A DNA stretch of 64,000 bases from Gyromitra esculenta. Its lineage: Eukaryota > Ascomycota > Pezizomycetes > Pezizales > Discinaceae. Below the pieces are notes generated by a model. The model was not told the DNA's origin. It saw only the letters and a program-made list of their open reading frames with translations, and made no database searches. The DNA lies in contig JBCAML010000014.1 of NCBI GenBank assembly GCA_038503075.1, positions 806,001 through 870,000 of the forward strand. The letters are read 5' to 3'. Shown piece by piece: positions 1 to 11,773 of this stretch. The first letter of the stretch is position 1, and the number at the start of each line of letters is the position of its first letter. Made by a program: the position numbers and the translations under genes.

Positions 1-178
1 CAGCAGTATACTTTTTTCCCAGAGTGGTTTACACACATCTCCACCATCGCTTCTTCCGCTATACTGCTAAATAACACATTATTAACGTTAGATCCATAGG
101 ATCGCGCTGAATGTTGGAGAACGAGGGTGCCTGTACAAGCTGAGAAATAAAGTCTGATTCTTCAATAAACTGAACTAC
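1..178. other. Flank with no recognised gene
   Basis: I see no coding or structural feature here. It is the left flank of the transposon starting at 183. Confidence 0.5.
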
Positions 179-182
179 ATGT

Positions 183-213
183 GGGTGTCGTTCTGGGAAA
201 CCGTGTCTTATGG
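183..213. repeat. Left TIR of the Sola-like element
   Basis: Inverted partner of 3395-3425. Perfect over the outer 23 bases, then one T/C difference, then CTTATGG. Confidence 0.8.
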
Positions 214-355
214 ATTGGTTGCAACAACGGAGAAACCCAATTTTGAAGATTTGTGATCAAAGAAAAACATTTTGAGAAAAACACAAAAAACACCACCCCG
301 AGAACTGCTGCGCTCATTTACTCCAGTGATTTTACTGGATTACTAGTACTTATAC

Positions 356-3097
356 TTAGGTTGGTCTGGCTTTTAAGTTTCGCCAAAGTGCTTTTATTTT
401 GTGACCCAGGTGGTCTTCCACGTCGCTTTTTTTGCTGCAAATGCATTGTTTCCACCAGAGCCTCCCTTTTTGTAGTGGTTCCCCGGTTCGTTTTTTTCGT
501 TTTTTATCATTTCGTGTTTTCGCCCTGTTGTTTTTGGTGTCCCGGACTCTTTCTATCAGGTAGTCATCTGGTTTTGAATAGAACCATTGCTCTTTTAACT
601 CAGTAGGAACATAAGGTCCATATTTGGACCACATGTCGTACCTTTTTTCATCTGATAGTCCTACATTTTTCAGAATCGGTGGAGGTTCCAGGTGTTGTAG
701 GCTAGTAATAGATGCAGTTCTTTTTACTAAATTAAACTCGATCCAGGGGTGATCAGGCATTCGTCTCATTAACACAATGCCGGGCCTTAGCTTCTCAAAC
801 CTAAAAAACTGATAACTTTGAATACCATCCACAGGCCGCATAAATGGTGACAAAACACTCTCCCAATCATGAAAACACTCGTCAAAAAATGAAATAGGTA
901 TAAGTTTTTCCGTAGATGTAGCTCTTTTAACTACTTCAACGTAATCAACAGGAGACCAAACATTTGAGCGATTTGCTTCATTTTTGGTGTATGCAAAGCC
1001 ACGATCAACGGAGTTCCTCGTGTGTCCTTTAATCTGAAACCTGTATTCAATCGCTTTGCAGTAATCTTGCAATACTGCCCATGATATATACCAAATCATA
1101 ATCTTGTTTTTGTTTTGGCCGCCACAGTTGTCTGCCCAAAAGTGAATCTCCGATAATCCACTACCAGTTACCGTTACCATGCTTGTAAGATATGTATGAA
1201 GGATTGAGACAACTTCATTGGCACCTTTTCCCTGTTGAGCTTCTGTGTATAAGACATGAAAATGCTTGTCTAATGCTTCGTTTACAATTCCAAAAACATA
1301 TAGTTTCAAAGGTGACCAATAATACCACTGTCCTTGTTGCTGTGGTATCCTCGGAATATCTACAACTTGTTGGAAATCAAATGAATGACACTGAAAATCA
1401 GATGAATTACGGCTATTTTGAATATCATTCTCGTACTCTTGACGACATTTACGATATTCAGAAACATGTAAGTTCATCTCTACATTAACAGTAGCCATAT
1501 CCAACACATTGCTATCATTGTTATGAAATAGCTCTTTTTGTTTCGCAAAAGAGCACATTCATCACAAACATCTTTTGCAGGTTTCCGTATCTTTAATGAT
1601 TTGAAGTCATTAGAGTGTTTCCAAACCCGGTAAAAGCTTGAAAGGCTAACTTGATCTTTGGGATATTGCTCGCGATATTTTTGATGTAGTCGATGATAGC
1701 TGTAGTGTGAGGGAAGGAGGACTAGATTGGCAACATCCATTCGAGTAATCGTTTCACCATTTTTTTTACTTCGTTTATAAGATCGGGTTGCAACAGCTTC
1801 GCCTAGAGAAAGCTTAATGCTCGCCAAAAAACTAAGAATATGTAGCTGAATATCATGGGGAAGGCTGTGACTCGGGGTTCTCCTAAAATTGCCATGAGGT
1901 AGTTGGACCGTACTTTTTGTTGATTTCATTTGCTTTAAAAGAGTGTGAATAGTACGTCTACTCACATTCCAGTAAGTGCAAAAGAAAGTGCGGCATACTG
2001 GCTCGGATACGAAAGGTGGCTTGTATATTGGATGCAGTCGATTTGCCGATGATACTTGTAGTACATTTAAACCGGGAGCAAGCAAATAAGTGATAGCAAG
2101 TTTTCGAGTGGGTTTCGTCATTTCGAGGGTTGCTATTTAACCATAATGCCCATTGATCTGGAGATATATCTGGTTTATAGTAGCAATTGCGATTACAAGT
2201 GCAAGCATTTGATAACTTGAGAACCTGGATAGCCGTGGCGGAATTGGGTGGGTCTTTCGGTAAAATACTTGTGTACTTTTCTTGATCAAATGTTGGCTGA
2301 GTTAAACAATTAAACTCTCGGTCGCTGTTGTCTTCAGTATCGAAAAAAGAACATTCTGATAGCGTATCACAATCGGTACTGGATGGTGAGAAAAAAGTTG
2401 AATCTGAATCATGATCTGAAGAATCAAAAAACCCGGTTGTCAAATTAAACTCTGACATAGCTAGTAAAAATATTAGTATCTTGTTCGGATAACATATTTG
2501 CATGAGGGAATTAGGTACTGACATAAATCGTGGTGGGACCGGTACTACTGAAGGGGATGTGGTGGCGAAATTGATACTGTGGCGAGCCTGGTACAGGAGA
2601 GAATATAGAGCAGAATTGGTACGGGAATAGACCTGGAACTGGCGAGAATCTGGCAAAGGAATTGATATTGTGGCGGATCTGGTACGCAAGAATCTGGCAG
2701 CGCAATTGATACTGTGGTGGATCTGGTACTGATGAGAAACTGAGGGTGGAATTGATACTGTGGCGGATCTGGTACTGGCGAGGATCTGGCAACGGAACTG
2801 GTACTGCGACGGATCTGATATTGGCGAGGATCTGGCAGCGGAATTGATACTGTGGCGGATCTGGTACTGGCGAGGATCTGGCAGCGGAATTGATACTGTG
2901 GCGGATCTGGTACTGGCGAGGATTTGGCAGCGGAATTGGTACTGCTGCGGATCTGGTACTGGCGGAATTGGTACTGGCTGAGGCCTGAAAGCGGAATTGA
3001 GAATGTGGAGGTTGAGATATTGATGAGAATTTGGTGGTGTAATTCTGACTTGAGGGGGTTGAGGTAAGCTTCTGAAAGGCGCTGCCCTTGTAGTCAC
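356..3097 (-). pseudogene. Sola-like / DUF7869-like transposase, frameshifted
   Basis: Three overlapping minus-strand frames join into one protein. The N-terminal frame (3097 to about 2120) has a low-complexity lead. An internal Met at 2458 (MSEFNLTTG) starts an acidic stretch and a CTCNRNC cysteine cluster. The middle frame (2121-1480) carries a DNA-binding-like region ending in DVCDECALL. The C-terminal frame (1558-356) has the catalytic-looking core: HFWADNCGGQNKN, then KGHTRNSVDRGF, then a Lys/Arg-rich tail. Shifts near 2110 and 1550 break the frame; I saw no splice pair that fixes both. The ADNCxGQN motif is shared by a family of DDE-type transposases in fungi and animals. Either start (3097 or 2458) is possible. 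The Met at 2458 excludes the repeat-derived lead and looks more natural. Confidence 0.6.
2590..2995. repeat. Minisatellite, period about 57 bp
   Basis: Several imperfect tandem copies of a unit containing GGCGGATCTGGTACTGGCGA and GGAATTGATACTGTG. On the minus strand it is open and gives repeats such as PDPRQYQIRHSIN. It lies just upstream of the more natural transposase start at 2458. Confidence 0.7.
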
Positions 3098-3394
3098 TAT
3101 AGTATACTCACATTCTACAACCCTAACCCTCTTAATTTTGCGTTTAACACTGTGAATATGAGCAGAAGATATTCAAAAATCTTCTTAAATAGCGGGCTCT
3201 GCAGCATGTTATGTAATAAAACTCTCTCTGATTACCTGTCACATAAACTCACTTTTCAAAAAATTCGCAATTTTGTACCTAACTAGCCACAATAGTCTCT
3301 CAATTCTTTTAAAATATTTATTTAAGAATTTTACTAGGTTCTCTATGCCTTACAGAATTTTTTGGCATAATTTATGTTGTTGCGCGGGTTGCAG

Positions 3395-3425
3395 CCATAA
3401 GGCACGGTTTCCCAGAACGACACCC
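3395..3425. repeat. Right TIR of the Sola-like element
   Basis: Inverted partner of 183-213, followed by the ATGT target duplication at 3426-3429. Confidence 0.8.
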
Positions 3426-3429
3426 ATGT

Positions 3430-4177
3430 AGGCTTATAGATAGCTACGGGCGCAACCCACCAAACCAGCCCACGGCTATCAATAAATAAGTGATTTTTGT
3501 TTCCAGGATGAAGGTTAAGGAGAGCAAGAGTAGGGAAACTTCTCAAATTTTTTGTTATTTCATTTTTTACTTTTCATTGCCGATTTTTGCTCTAAGGGTT
3601 AGAACTCGTTGCTATATACATACATGTACCTACATATACTTGGGGGTGTCACTTAGTAATATAACACATGCAATCGTGGAAGCAGATAAAATTTCAAATT
3701 TATGTAGCATAATATTAGCTAGAATGGGGTGATTTAATTTTTGCCCTCAGTAATTACATTCTCTTACTAGGGTTTTATTTGGGCTAGCGACTGGTATTGG
3801 CTGTTGACACATTTAATGACGCGCGATAGTTGGGTGTCGCATTATTAAGTAGTACCCCGAGTACAGTCGCATCCGCAGAGTCCCAACACTTTACAACCAA
3901 CTGATAGTAAACTAAATAGTTATAGACCGAGCTAGGGGATAGTAAGTCAAAAGCATCAACACCATGGAAATACCTACATACCACATAACACCCAACAAGT
4001 TTACGGCCACCTTCTACAGAAACTACCATCTCAATCCGCCAGTAGATCGTGTGCTTTGAATTTCCGGACAGCACTGTACTTATTGAAGATAAGGTAAGTT
4101 GAAAATCAGGAATTTTGGCCATTTCTGGAGTACCGTTACTTGAAAAATTTACTCTTTTTAAGGCTAATCTAGCATGA
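3430..4177. other. Intergenic, 3' side of MAK5
   Basis: No convincing gene. A minus-strand open frame of 148 codons (4230-3784) overlaps the end of MAK5 in another frame and shows no recognisable domain. I treat it as chance or 3' UTR. Confidence 0.4.
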
Positions 4178-6629
4178 CTAGCCACCAACTTCATCCAGTG
4201 CAGTTCTTTCCTCCAAACCCAAAAACCCATCTTGCGACCTCCCTTTGAGTTCTGTCCGGAATAATGAATGCGCTAAATTGATCGTCCCATTGGTTAGATA
4301 TCTCTCCGAGAACCCACTATTAACCTTATGTCTCAATAGCTCACTCAACTGGGCTTTCCAGCTAGCCAGATCACCCTTCGTCGCACTAGCTGCCTTACCC
4401 TTCTTCGCTTTGCTACCCTGACGACCTCTCCGCGCATTATCATTTTTGTTGAACTCTTCACTGTTGTAGTCTACACCTAATTCCTCCGCAGCTGTCTTTA
4501 GCCATTCGTCCTCGTGTCCTTTCTTCTGCTTCTCGATGCTGCTATCTGCGATCTTCTTGGCCAGCTCAACCCTCGGTTTCAATCGGCTGACGAGTTTACG
4601 ATCCACATTGAATCCTCTCATCATATACCTCCCGGTGCTCTTGATAGTCATTTCATTATCATGGACCTTCCCAACAAGCCTTCTAACGCTTGCGACCTCA
4701 TCTGGCGAGCAAAGCAACACACTAATGCCCTTTGCATCAATACCTCTTGCCGTCCGCCCAGATCGATGGACGTACATGTCGGCTGCACGAGGTAAGTGGT
4801 AGTGGATCACCATATCAACACCCTTAATATCAAGACCCCGAGCAGCCACGTCTGTAGCGATGAGGATTGAATTTGGGTTTGTAGGCGATGAGAAGCGCTC
4901 AAGGGATCTCATGCGTGCTTTTTGGATCATTCGTGAGTGTAAAGGAAAAACGGGAAGTTGAAGTGTAGCTAAAAATGGTGCCAAACGCTTCGTCGAAGAA
5001 ATGGAGTTGGTGAATATCAATGTCCGCGAGGGGTATCGAAGGAGTAAGTAGTATAGGTACAAATCCTAGTAATTCAGTGTGAGACTCTTGTTCTAAACAT
5101 TACCATAGCTGAGTATAGGTCATGAATCCACATACCTTTTCCATTGCACCACACTCAATGATTCCTTCGCTCAATCGATCTGCCAGTTGCCCGACAGGGT
5201 TTACGTCAACAAACTTTGGCGATTTCTCTCTGAAATGCAACTTCTTGAGCAGATATTCCATGCTCTCTTTCTGACCCATCAGATCTCCACCCCCACTGCT
5301 TTTAGCGCTTCTACCGGCTAGTTTCTGTTGTAGACCTTTGTGAAAAGTTGCAGAAAACACCAAGGTCTGTCGAGCAACATCTACAATCTTCTTTTGCTTT
5401 TTGCCGTTGGTTGCAGACTCCTCGTCACTATCACTATCTTCGTTTCCATCATATCTCGCGAGCAGATCTAAGACTTCAGCTACCTCCTTATAGTGCCCTT
5501 CCTGTAATAACCTATCTGCCTCGTCCACTACCAAAAACTTCAGACCTTTTCTCAACTTTTCAATCCAGCCCTGGCCTTCACTTACAACCTCCCACAACCG
5601 CCCAGGCGTGGCAACGATTATATCGGCGCCTCCATTCTCGGTTAACTGCCTTAATTGCTTTTGTATGGAAAGCCCGCCGGTGACCGATACAATCCGGATA
5701 TCAGGAACGAAAACGGCAAGAGCGGTTAAGTGAGAATGGAGTTGATGGGCAAGTTCTCTTGTCGGAGAGAGCACTAATGCTAGAGGTGCCCTCTCAGAAA
5801 ATTCGCTAGTACCTTTATCGTTATTAATGTGAATAGAAGCTTGTTGTTCGAGGAAATATTCGAGCATCGGAATCCCAAATGCTAAAGTTTTCCCTGACCC
5901 AGTACTGGCTTTTCCAATGAAATCATGACCCGCGATTATAACGGGTATTGCTGCCGATTGAATGGGGGTTGGGGATGTGAAAGACATCTGCGACAAAGCG
6001 CGAAGGGTTGGTAATGAGAGTCTTAGAGATCCCCAGGCGGGCAACGACACTATATATCGGTTAGAAGGTATGATGGAGATCAAACCGGCATAATTCTTAC
6101 CATCACCATCATCATCGGGTAAGAGAGAAAAGGCATTTTCTGCTGAATTCTCTGCTACAGCAACTTTGGCCTGTCGTTTGTCCTCTCTTTTATTTTGTCT
6201 GCGATTGACTTTCTGTTGTGAATTTCCCTCGATATCTTCGCTGATTCCTTCCCATTCTTCCTCTACTTCCTTAGATTTATTACTATCGGCCTCTTTCGCT
6301 AGCTGGTTCCCTGTTTTCTTCTGTTCTTTTATAACCTACAAGGAAATAACCTCAAGTCAGTGCACCAATATTCACAATTTATAGATGCCATAGCAGACCT
6401 TGTATTCTAAAGAACCATCATCAGCTCTAGATATAGCGACCCCCTCAACTTCCTCCATTCCCATGAAACCTTCTACGTCGTCTAATCGATCAGGCATGAT
6501 GACTTCCTGCCATGCCAACTTATCAATCAAAGTATAGCGCCCATCAATAACGGAAATTCGAGATCGTTTTCGAGGCTGTGAGCATGTTGGTATAGCACGG
6601 ACTCTTTTGTTTCTGTTTCCGACTCCCAT
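4178..6629 (-). CDS. MAK5: ATP-dependent RNA helicase MAK5 (DDX24 family)
   Basis: Nucleolar DEAD-box helicase needed for 60S ribosomal subunit assembly (family knowledge). Three exons join in frame: 6629-6399, 6335-5136 and 5065-4178, giving about 772 residues, the usual length for fungal MAK5. Exon ends follow GT..AG (AAG|GTCTGC, TGTAG|GTTAT, AAG|GTATGT, ACTAG|GATTT). The N-terminal exon is basic and acidic, as in the family. Helicase motifs follow: FTSPTPIQSAAIP (Q motif), ASTGSGKT (I), PTRELAHQ (Ia), ATPGR (Ib), VVDEADRLL (II), SATF (III), TLIFTNSIS (IV), TDVAARGLDI (V), HRSGRTARG (VI). A Lys-rich C-terminal tail follows. The W-G-S-L-R-L-S segment before the Q motif is typical of MAK5. 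It lies 168 bp from the divergent CBC2 gene, so the two probably share a promoter region. Confidence 0.93.
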
Positions 6630-6797
6630 TGTTGATTGACGAAGACGATGAGATATGTAAAATTTTCTAGAGATTTCGCTCCCTCTGTCCCGGGATTTCT
6701 CCAGCGCCGGGTAACACTAGTCACAATCGTAACGCGACTTTAGCGTCCCGGTCCACACGAGTTCTCGTGTCTTCTCAAAGGAAACACAAGTATCAAA

Positions 6798-7514
6798 ATG
6801 GCACCATACACGATATCAACAGTTCAGCGGCTAGACGCTCCCTCCACATATTTTGAAAAACGTGATGTAAGCCTAGACAATCCTTTCCCCGCTGGGAGAA
6901 ACCTCCTAACTATTAAATTATTTCAGAGTAAACGCCAACGACGTGAAGATTCACCAAAGGAAGATCCTCTAGCTGGTGCAACAACTCTTTATGTTGGTAA
7001 CTTGTCTGTCTTTCTCTCCGTTATTTGCTATTTTCTTCTCCTTAACCTCTGTAACGGGATCTGATCAATCATCTTAAAAAAGAAAAGATCCTTCTATACC
7101 ACTGAGGAACAAATTCACGAGCTCTTTTCGAAATGTGGTGAAATCAAGCGTTTGGTAATGGGTCTGGACCGCTTTAATAAGACACCCTGCGGCTTCTGTT
7201 TCGTTGAGTACTATACGCATGAAGACACTTTAGATGCCATGAAATATATTGGCGGCACGAAGCTTGATGAACGTATTATCAGGACCGATCTCGACCCCGG
7301 CTTCAAGGAGGGCAGACAATACGGCCGAGGTACCTAGATTCTTGCCCTTGCCTCTTTCTTCCCACTTTGGCAGGACTTTCTAACCTTCCTATGACACGTA
7401 GGGCCTACAGGAGGACAGGTTCGCGACTATTACCGAGAGGATTATGACCCTGGAAGAGGCGGGTATGGCGGAAGAGAGCAGCGCCCTACTTCTTCTGCAA
7501 AGGGGTCAGGTTAA
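6798..7514 (+). CDS. CBC2: Nuclear cap-binding protein subunit 2 (CBP20)
   Basis: Small subunit of the nuclear cap-binding complex, which binds the m7G cap of new transcripts together with CBP80 (family knowledge). Four exons by my reading: 6798-6866, 6927-7003, 7088-7329 and 7411-7514, giving 163 residues (human about 156). One RRM is visible: RNP2 LYVGNLSFY is assembled across intron 2, and RNP1 is GFCFVEYY. The N-terminal Tyr-bearing lead and the conserved tail [11 protein letters not shown]...[26 protein letters not shown] are present; the tail closes over the cap. Intron 1 has a CTAAC branch-like site (6905-6909) and a TTTCAG acceptor. Intron 2 uses a weak donor (GTCTGT) and an AAAAG acceptor, but it restores the exact RNP2 motif. 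Divergent from MAK5. Confidence 0.93.
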
Positions 7515-8216
7515 GCGTGACTTTGTTTTTGCTCAAGCATGCCGATGAAGAAATAAATGTTCAGTTTCTCGGCGCTGTATCTTAAATTTGAGGGTTAAGC
7601 TGTCACCTTTTGTCTTTTCGTTTTAATCTCCTGATAATTTTCTTCGTACCCACATCGATTTCACTTATTGTCAAAAATTTCAGGCGAACATGTGTCTCAA
7701 TGGGGGCGTCCTCAGGTTGCCTCAGGTTCTCTTTTCGCCAGGGCAATTGGCTTGCGTTATGTGAAAGTTCATTTGACCAAGTAGCAATGAGCTAGAACTA
7801 TCAATTTATTATAGGCTGAGAAAATACTAATGTGATATGGACAATTCACGCTACCGGGAGATCTATTCACTATCAAGCGACGGGTAAGCAAGCAATTTTT
7901 TGTCTAAACCTACACTCATGGGATAGTAGTTTTTAGTAGTAACTGATTACAATATCAGCTGTGTTTGTATTAGCCCAATTCGTAATGAGACTATTACGAG
8001 TGACTTCTTGTGACTTCAACCATATAATCTATTTTATTTATTATTTCATTAGGCACTTCTGACATGTAGTTTGTGGTACTCTACGATTTTAACCATGGGC
8101 TCTCTACCAAATTCCTCGGACATTCCATCGCTGTTACACGGAAACTTTTTATTTCAATGTACAGAGCGGTATTCTCTACCGACACGCAAAAATTAACGAG
8201 CCAAAACAAAATGCAG
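7515..8216. other. Convergent intergenic region
   Basis: Lies between the 3' ends of CBC2 and MRPL8. AT-rich, with only short open frames. I see no gene, tRNA or repeat here. Confidence 0.5.
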
Positions 8217-8859
8217 CTATTCTTTCTCTGGGACTATGCTCTTATTTCGCCCTCCTAAGTTGATAGTCTTAAGCCTCTCCACCATTTTTGCCAGTTCTGT
8301 CTCACCGTCCTTCCTGAATCGTGTTACTTTCCGAATATTTTCGAGAGTTATTTCATTGAGATCCTTGTCCTCCTTTGAGCACCTCGCGATTGTCGCAGCC
8401 GTCATGGCGAATCTCATATCCCTCGGCCCATCCACAAGCTCAAGTATGGCCGAAGGCGCTTGGTCAGACTTCAAGGGTTCTATCCGATGAACACGAGTAT
8501 AACCTCCAGACCGGTCTTTATATCTTTCAGCGATAGGGCCAAAGAGCTTTGGTACCATTTCATGCGGATTCTAAATGTCAGGATTTTTCTTTTCGTCAGA
8601 TAATGAGTGTGGGTGATTTGTTTTTGGAAAGTACAGGCAGAATTACAAAAAGTGTAGCTTCCGCCTCCCGCCTCGCAGCGTCTGTACCCTTCTTTCCCCA
8701 AGTCACGCATTTCTCCGCTAGTTTTTGAGCCTCCTTTGCCTTTGGCCATGTCGTGGAAATCGATTCGTAGAGGAAAAGGGAGGTTACGAGATTTCTGAGG
8801 AGAGCTTGTCGATGCGGAGACTTGCGACCGAGCATTCGATACTTGGTGATTTTAGCCAT
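8217..8859 (-). CDS. MRPL8: Mitochondrial large-subunit ribosomal protein bL17m
   Basis: Homologue of bacterial L17 in the mitochondrial 54S/large subunit. Two exons: 8859-8647 and 8570-8217 (CTTTTT|GTAATT ... CATTTAG|AATCCG), 188 residues. The N-terminus MAKITKYRMLGRKSPHRQAL followed by LLRNLVTSLFLYESISTTWPKAK is the L17 signature (R-x-L-G-R-x-x-x-H-R, with E-x-I-x-T-T-x-x-K-A-K). The intron joins ATLF to NPHEMVPKLFG, the expected family junction. I chose the Met at 8859 because it opens directly onto the L17 fold; an in-frame upstream Met at 9015 would add about 52 residues with no family match. The 256-bp gap to MIC12 is a likely shared promoter of two mitochondrial genes. Confidence 0.9.
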
Positions 8860-9115
8860 CGTGGGGTAGAGTGGTAAAACAAACGCCTGTGGTAAAATAT
8901 CAAACGATGGTGAATTGGATGGTAGATATGCAGGTTGACCCTTTGCGTATCGGAATGCTGGTTGGTGGAAAGGAGCCGTGTGGTTTTTTTTTAGCTGGTG
9001 ATCACAGATACCCATACAATAAATAGTTCATCACAGTCTAGTTTTGGTGAATCTACGGAACATGATGTGCCATACCACTGTAACGACAACAATAAACCGA
9101 TCCCAAGCATTCAAA

Positions 9116-9513
9116 ATGGGTAGGATGCTAGGATTCGTATGTGATTTCCAATCCAGTTTTGGAGATATATGGAGTCGCTAATCGAAAATACCTTTACATG
9201 CTAGTTTGGTGGCACTATCTTGACGAGCTCTGTTGCCTATCTGACACTCCAACAGTTCCGCCAGCATCGAACGGAAATTTCGCAATCCCTCCGTTCTTCA
9301 CGCAGTTTAGCCGAGTCGCTCCTAGAGCCTGCTCAGGTTTGGAGGGCACCACGACCCCGAATCGAGAGGCCAAGCCTTACCGAAACGTTGAAAGATACTT
9401 GGAATTGGGAAGTGGAGTCGATGGTGAGATGGGTGCAAGGATGGGATTTGGTGAAAGCTAGAGAAAACTTCGAGGAGACAGCCACAAGTCTCGTGGAGTC
9501 AGTTAGCAAATGA
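9116..9513 (+). CDS. MIC12: MICOS complex subunit MIC12 (AIM5)
   Basis: Small inner-membrane protein of the MICOS complex at crista junctions (family knowledge). Two exons: a 21-base first exon (9116-9136, MGRMLGF) and 9205-9513, with the donor GTATGT and acceptor ATGCTAG. The join gives MGRMLGF-FGGTILTSSVAYLTLQ, the glycine-rich single membrane helix that opens this family. Then come a basic-amphipathic segment (QQFRQHRTEISQSLRS) and the C-terminal helix KDTWNWEVESMVRWVQGWD, matching the family's K-D-x-W-N-x-E-(V/L)-E-x-x-V-R pattern. Total 109 residues, close to the family length. The tiny first exon is easy to miss. Divergent from MRPL8. Confidence 0.82.
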
Positions 9514-10600
9514 TAACCATGCGACTCAGTTTATTCTTGGATAGGGGGTTGGTAATTGGGGAAGAAGTAAAAATTTAAACCGCATATGAATATATATTTC
9601 TGGGGTTTCCACTGTCAATTGGTGTTCTTAGCCTGCGACTGTCTCACGAACGATTGAGGGACTAATATTCAGTCGTATCTCGGCCCTGTAGAGCGCTGCA
9701 GGTGCCGCAGTACCGGTGTGTTTTTGGTACTGTATTCGCTTTCAAACTCCATAGCAATACCGATTTACCCCCAAATTTATTAGAATGGTAGACGGATACT
9801 ATATTTAGTTTACCTACCGTTGTTACTCTTGTAGAGAATAGTAAAACTCGGAATCTAAATGCTTTTTAGGGTTAGATGGAAGTATTAAGATCAATCCGAA
9901 TTCTTAGGCCTTTGGACCGGCGAAACCGTTCACGAACATCTGGTTGTCAAATTCAGTCAATAATCAATCACATTCTCCAGGAACGCCTTAGCACCTGAAC
10001 CCGGGGGCTTGGATCGAGGTGATCATTGGTGCCTCCTAGGATGTGAGAGGGACAGCTCATCACAACATTAACGACAGTCTAGGGTACACGTGTTGGTAGA
10101 GGGCGGGTATTGCTAAGGCCATAGGTGGTATACGTATCGTAAAATCTGGGGAAGTTCGTTTTATTAGTGGTTGGTGGTGATGAGAATTACAAAAGCTACA
10201 TGTATACCTATTAAACTAGAAGGGAAATGGGGGTACTAATACAACGAGTGGTTCCAATATTAGGCGTCTTTGTATCCCTCTAGTTCTATCTTAGGGCTAA
10301 GTGTATCTTACTGCTTAGTGTTGGTCTTGTTCTTGGTTCTAGTCTACTAAAAGGAAGTTGATAGGGACCACTGAAACGGAAATGTTCGGAATTGTGCCGC
10401 GTATGCGTGTGCACGTAGCTACGAACTCTCACACTTTCATGGATTGCTAACAACTTAACTGAAATACAACCATATAGAGAAAAATATATCAGGAGTACCT
10501 CAATGATGTAAAACAATAAAACATATTATAATGGCCTGTGTGGCGGAACCTTCAAGCAGATCAATATATCGTAGTGGTATTTATCAGCCTGGTCTAAGAA
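9514..10600. other. Intergenic, nothing recognised
   Basis: I looked for conserved protein motifs on both strands and for repeats shared with the rest of the window and found none. Short open frames only. Confidence 0.4.
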
Positions 10601-10607
10601 AAAAGCC

Positions 10608-10860
10608 ATGAATGGATGGGAAGAAATGTGGAAGAAAGACACAACTAAAAGAAAGAAATACGATTCAACTTCAGCAGGAAGATATTTAGTCGAATTCCTA
10701 GGCAACGAGAGGCAGGACAGAATTATTCTGAGCAGATTGCAAATGGAAAATATAGACAAGAAAATGAAAATTGCGAATGCTGAAACGGCATCCAAGATGT
10801 CACACATGTCCTCATAAATTGCGAGATAATAGGACAACTGCGAGATAAAATGTAAAGAAG
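10608..10860 (+). pseudogene. Possible relic of a LINE C-terminus
   Basis: Weak call. One frame reads ERQDRIILSRLQMENIDKKM and then NAETAS. A shifted frame continues THVLINCEIIGQLRDKM. Together these resemble the tail of non-LTR retrotransposon proteins (RQD-x-x-L-x-R-L ... C-x-x-C-G-x-x-E-T-x-x-H-(V/I)-L-x-x-C), but the first cysteines are missing and the frame is shifted. It could also be chance. Confidence 0.3.
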
Positions 10861-11773
10861 TATGAAAGGAAAAGTGGATAGGAAAGGCTGCTATATACTA
10901 CAGAGGGGGCAAAGTGGACGGTTAAGCTGTGAAAATTTTTTGTGAAAGAAAGAAGGGAAGCAAGAGAGCAGGAAGACGAGAGAGAAGAGGTAGCTATAGT
11001 GAGAGTAGGAATGGGAGATTTGGAGATCGGTGGATGAGCAAGGCAGTGAGACCGCCTTTCTGAAGGTAGGGCGCTGGTGAGACTGTATTCATTTGGGAAA
11101 AAAGAGCAAGAGGGAAGGAGAACTGTTGAAGTGACATAATTTAGTTGAAACTGGGATTTTCATTTTGTTTTAGTTATTTTTTTTTGGATTTTTTTTTATT
11201 TTTGCGAGTTTTTTTGGTCATAAAAAAATACCATAACCTTCGGGTTGAATGTACCTGATGAATAAACAACAAAATAGTAAGTATTTATCACTCGAAATTT
11301 GGGCTAGAAAAGCATATTCTGGAAATAGTTAAAAGGAATCTGAAAGACACCTAGCACATATAATGTTTACAATGGTGATTTACGAGAGTTGCGGAAGGCT
11401 TAATTCGTGGCAGGGTCTTAAAATTAGAGAAATGTCTCGGATAGCATGGCGATAAAATAAGGGTGTACCAGTGCGTTACTACATGTACACGTATTACTTT
11501 ATTGACGCGATTGTTCAGTTTACGTGTCGCCATTGGAAACATAGGGCTACGGCCAGTTGCACTTTGTTATATTTAGTGAATGTCTAAATTTGCTACTGAG
11601 CTCAATCCGTAAATAACCAGTATGGATCTGATCAACAAATTAAAAAATTGCAAGCCCCCGTAACGCATTTATGCAACAAGAGAACGCATCGGACTGGATA
11701 TATCGAACTAAAAAAACTACAGCGTACATACCCGAACTGGAATATTTGCCAGGTTATTATTCCAAGCTCACAG
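10861..11773. other. Intergenic, 3' side of RAD3
   Basis: Contains A/G-rich sequence (10940-11060) and T-rich runs (11175-11215). No gene seen. Confidence 0.4.

Larger units (their letters stand above)
183..3425 (-). mobile_element. Sola-like DNA transposon with TIRs and 4-bp TSD
   Basis: A 3.24-kb element with matching inverted ends. Both ends begin GGGTGTCGTTCTGGGAAACC, are identical for 23 bases, and match for about 31 bases with one mismatch. They are flanked by the direct repeat ATGT at 179-182 and 3426-3429. The internal reading frames on the minus strand encode a DDE-like transposase with an ADNCGGQNKN motif. Four-base target duplications together with an (S/A)DNC-GQN motif recall the Sola superfamily as I know it, so that name is inference. 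The boundaries and TSD are seen directly. The coding region carries frameshifts, so this copy is probably inactive. Confidence 0.75.

Noticed and set aside
253..606. Plus-strand open frame of 117 codons
   Set aside because: Lies antisense to the conserved transposase end and has only low-complexity hydrophobic sequence.
3784..4230. Minus-strand 148-codon frame after MAK5
   Set aside because: No recognisable motif, overlaps the MAK5 C-terminus in another frame; likely chance.
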